The notes under the pieces were generated by a model, which saw only the letters and a list, made by a program, of their open reading frames with translations, was not told where the DNA came from and did not search any database. Made by a program: the position numbers and the translations under genes. 6,764 nucleotides of DNA from Virgibacillus_F sp049310925 (GTDB lineage: Bacteria > Bacillota > Bacilli > Bacillales > Amphibacillaceae). Below, piece by piece: positions 4,835 through 6,764 of the stretch. The stretch is from positions 1 to 6,764 of the forward strand of contig NZ_JBMERP010000125.1 of assembly GCF_049310925.1 (NCBI RefSeq), written 5' to 3'. Numbering within the stretch: position 1 is the first letter of the stretch; each line of letters begins with the position of its first letter.

Positions 4835-6764
4835 ATGGGTAAGAGCAATTTTTATTTTCTATCAGACAAGTGGGACATCCTAGCTAACTTAGGTGAAACC
4901 GCAGAAAGTAACGTCTTTATAGATCCAAACACAACCTTGATGAAACTACGCGTATTTGCAGAGACGTTAACAAAGTTTGTACTAGCTTTTGAAGAAATAG
5001 ACGAAACATATGATACAAAACAAATTGACCGAATCCAAGCCTTAAGAAGAGATGATCTGATTACGCTAGAATTAGAGGACATCCTTCAAACGATTAGAAA
5101 AAAAGGTAATAAGGCAATGCATGAGGGTTATGGTACACAGAAGGAAGCTGAAGCGCTGTCGCAAATGTCCTTCCGTCTAGCTGTTTGGTTTATGGAAGTA
5201 TACGGCGAATGGGATTTTGAAGAACCAAAATATAAAGAATTAACACCTACTAAAAAAGTTGATGCCGAAGAACTTAATAGACTATCAGCTACATATGAAG
5301 AAAAGGTAACAGAACTTGAGAATCAACTGGAAAAATTACGCCTGGAGCAATTATCTGTGCCGGATGATAAAAAACGAAAGCGCAAAAAGGATTCCCGGAC
5401 ATTTGGTAGTCGTATCAATCTTACAGAACAGGAAACTCGAGTAATTATTGATGAACAATTACGTGACGCTGGGTGGGAAGTTGATACGGAAGTGCTGCGA
5501 TATGGCAAAGGAGCTCGCCCTGACAAAAGGAAGAACCTAGCTATTGCAGAGTGGCCATTAAAAACAGGGTATGCTGATTACGCATTATTCGTTGGTTTAG
5601 AATTCGTTGCGATTATAGAAGCGAAAAGATTAAGTAAAAACATCTTGTCAGATATTGAACAGGCAAAGGACTATGCTAGAACAGTAATTAAGCACGGAGA
5701 TGAAGAGATTCATGATCCTTATGGTGCTTATTTCGTACCCTTTTTATTTGCTACAAACGGTCGACCATATCTGAAACAATTTGAAGAAAAATCAGGAATA
5801 TGGTTTCTGGATGCAAGGAAACCAACCAATCATCCAAGGCCTCTTAAAGCATGGTATTCTCCCCAGGGTCTTAAGGATTCACTGAAACAGGATGTTGACG
5901 TAGCTACTAAGAAACTCCATGATGAATCACTGGACTATTTAAATTTGCGACCATATCAAAATGATGCAATAAAAGCAGTTGAGAATGCAGTTAAACAAGG
6001 AAAACGCGAGATATTGCTCGCCATGGCTACCGGTACCGGGAAAACAAGAATGGCGATTGGACTCATTTACCGCCTAATTAAACACAATCGTTTCAAGCGT
6101 ATTCTATTTTTAGTTGATAGATCTGCATTGGGTGAACAAGCAGAAGCTGCATTTAAAGATTCTAAGAGTGAAAATTTTCATTCCTTTACGGAGATATTTG
6201 AACTGCAGTCTCTTGAAGATAAAAGTCCAAATTCCGAGACAAAAGTACAAATAGCAACGGTACAAGGGATGCTGAAGCGGTTATTTTATTCTGACTCAGA
6301 TGAAAACACACTTACAGTAGATCAATATGATTGTATCGTCGTCGATGAAGCCCACCGAGGTTATACATTGGATAAAGAAATGTCGGAAGTGGAAGAGTTG
6401 TTCAGGGATCATCAGGATTATGTCAGTAAATATCGTCAAGTAATTGATTTTTTTGATGCAACAAAAATCGGCTTGACAGCTACACCAGCACTGCACACGG
6501 TTGATATATTTGGAAAACCTGTTTTTACGTATTCTTATCGTGAAGCAGTAATAGATGGTTACTTAATTGACCATGAGCCCCCATATCAATATGAAACAGT
6601 ATTAAAGAAATCCGGGATTGGGTGGGCTGTCGGTGAATCGGTGGATCTGTACAATACCCGTACTGGTGAGATAGAGACGGAACTGTTAGAAGATGAAGTG
6701 AATATTGAAGTTACTAATTTTAATAAAACCGTTATTACGGAGAATTTCAACCGAGTAATCCTAG
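4835..6764 (+). CDS. hsdR: Type I restriction enzyme R subunit (HsdR), N-terminal 643 residues, runs off the edge
   Basis: The frame is open from the ATG at 4835 to the last base, with AGGGGGTG just upstream. HsdR is the ATP-driven translocase and nuclease of a type I system; it acts with HsdM2HsdS on unmethylated DNA. Residues about 10-130 resemble the DUF4145 region found at the N-terminus of many HsdR proteins, with the signature G-N-x-A-x-H at 91-96. A charged coiled coil follows (about 143-172), then a basic patch K-K-R-K-R-K-K (179-185). The PD-(D/E)xK nuclease shows D248 and E262-A-K264. The helicase has R-P-Y-Q (372-375), Walker A G-T-G-K-T (400-404), D-E-A-H (504-507) followed by R-G-Y, and T-A-T-P (548-551). 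The D-E-A-H-R-G-Y-T-L-D form and the later N-T-R-T-G-E-I segment suit the EcoKI-like branch, whose members are about 1,100 residues long, so roughly half is visible. No lesion is seen. hsdM and hsdS are expected downstream. Confidence 0.93.
   Translation, partial: MGKSNFYFLSDKWDILANLGETAESNVFIDPNTTLMKLRVFAETLTKFVLAFEEIDETYDTKQIDRIQALRRDDLITLELEDILQTIRKKGNKAMHEGYGTQKEAEALSQMSFRLAVWFMEVYGEWDFEEPKYKELTPTKKVDAEELNRLSATYEEKVTELENQLEKLRLEQLSVPDDKKRKRKKDSRTFGSRINLTEQETRVIIDEQLRDAGWEVDTEVLRYGKGARPDKRKNLAIAEWPLKTGYADYALFVGLEFVAIIEAKRLSKNILSDIEQAKDYARTVIKHGDEEIHDPYGAYFVPFLFATNGRPYLKQFEEKSGIWFLDARKPTNHPRPLKAWYSPQGLKDSLKQDVDVATKKLHDESLDYLNLRPYQNDAIKAVENAVKQGKREILLAMATGTGKTRMAIGLIYRLIKHNRFKRILFLVDRSALGEQAEAAFKDSKSENFHSFTEIFELQSLEDKSPNSETKVQIATVQGMLKRLFYSDSDENTLTVDQYDCIVVDEAHRGYTLDKEMSEVEELFRDHQDYVSKYRQVIDFFDATKIGLTATPALHTVDIFGKPVFTYSYREAVIDGYLIDHEPPYQYETVLKKSGIGWAVGESVDLYNTRTGEIETELLEDEVNIEVTNFNKTVITENFNRVIL

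Noticed and set aside
4852..6496. Three minus-strand frames (4852-5082, 5323-5526, 6296-6496)
   Set aside because: All are antisense shadows of the clean hsdR frame.

Overview
The window looks like chromosome from a low-GC Bacillaceae member, probably a halotolerant Virgibacillus/Oceanobacillus-type relative. The clues are AT-rich DNA, strong AGGAG-type ribosome sites, a YdaG-like (general stress protein 26) gene and Bacillaceae-like GroEL sequence. Genus assignment is inference. Most of the first 4 kb is a gene graveyard. Only three complete genes look healthy (1652-2074, 2389-2697, 4010-4477), together with the 5' part of a type I restriction gene that runs off the right edge.

Left part (1-1024): a C-terminal BsuPI-like inhibitor fragment broken at a run of six C, then about 190 bases with two perfect inverted repeats, then a decayed unknown gene (462-896), then a cluster of short direct repeats. 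At 1025-1067 there is an isolated copy of the last codons and 3' flank of groEL, with no groEL body in front of it.

Middle (1068-3403): directly after that tail, in the opposite direction, lies a broken tyrosine recombinase (1088-1413) that still shows HxxR, LGH and the catalytic Tyr. It abuts a fragment of a type I methyltransferase gene (hsdM, 1414 onwards). Next come the intact ydaG-like gene with its terminator and a small intact membrane-protein gene. A 5'-truncated, twice-frameshifted groEL relic (2719-3286) follows. Its 3' tail and flank repeat the 1025-1067 sequence almost exactly. The best reading is a hotspot for integrative elements at the 3' end of groEL, with the two copies as att-like repeats about 2.2 kb apart and the relic recombinase beside one of them.

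Right part (3404-6764): a gene-poor stretch, a broken small zinc-ribbon gene (3691-3914), an intact two-helix membrane protein with a small exported domain (4010-4477), a doubtful 58-codon ORF, a strong terminator, a promoter, and hsdR (4835 to the edge). The hsdR product has an N-terminal DUF4145-like region, a coiled coil, a PD-(D/E)xK nuclease and a superfamily 2 helicase motor, all with intact motifs. The hsdM and hsdS partners would be expected to the right of the window. The hsdM fragment at 1414 suggests that an earlier restriction system was lost nearby.

I found no clearly new multi-gene system. The unusual content is the duplicated groEL tail, the recombinase whose 3' end doubles as a terminator, and the turnover of restriction genes.
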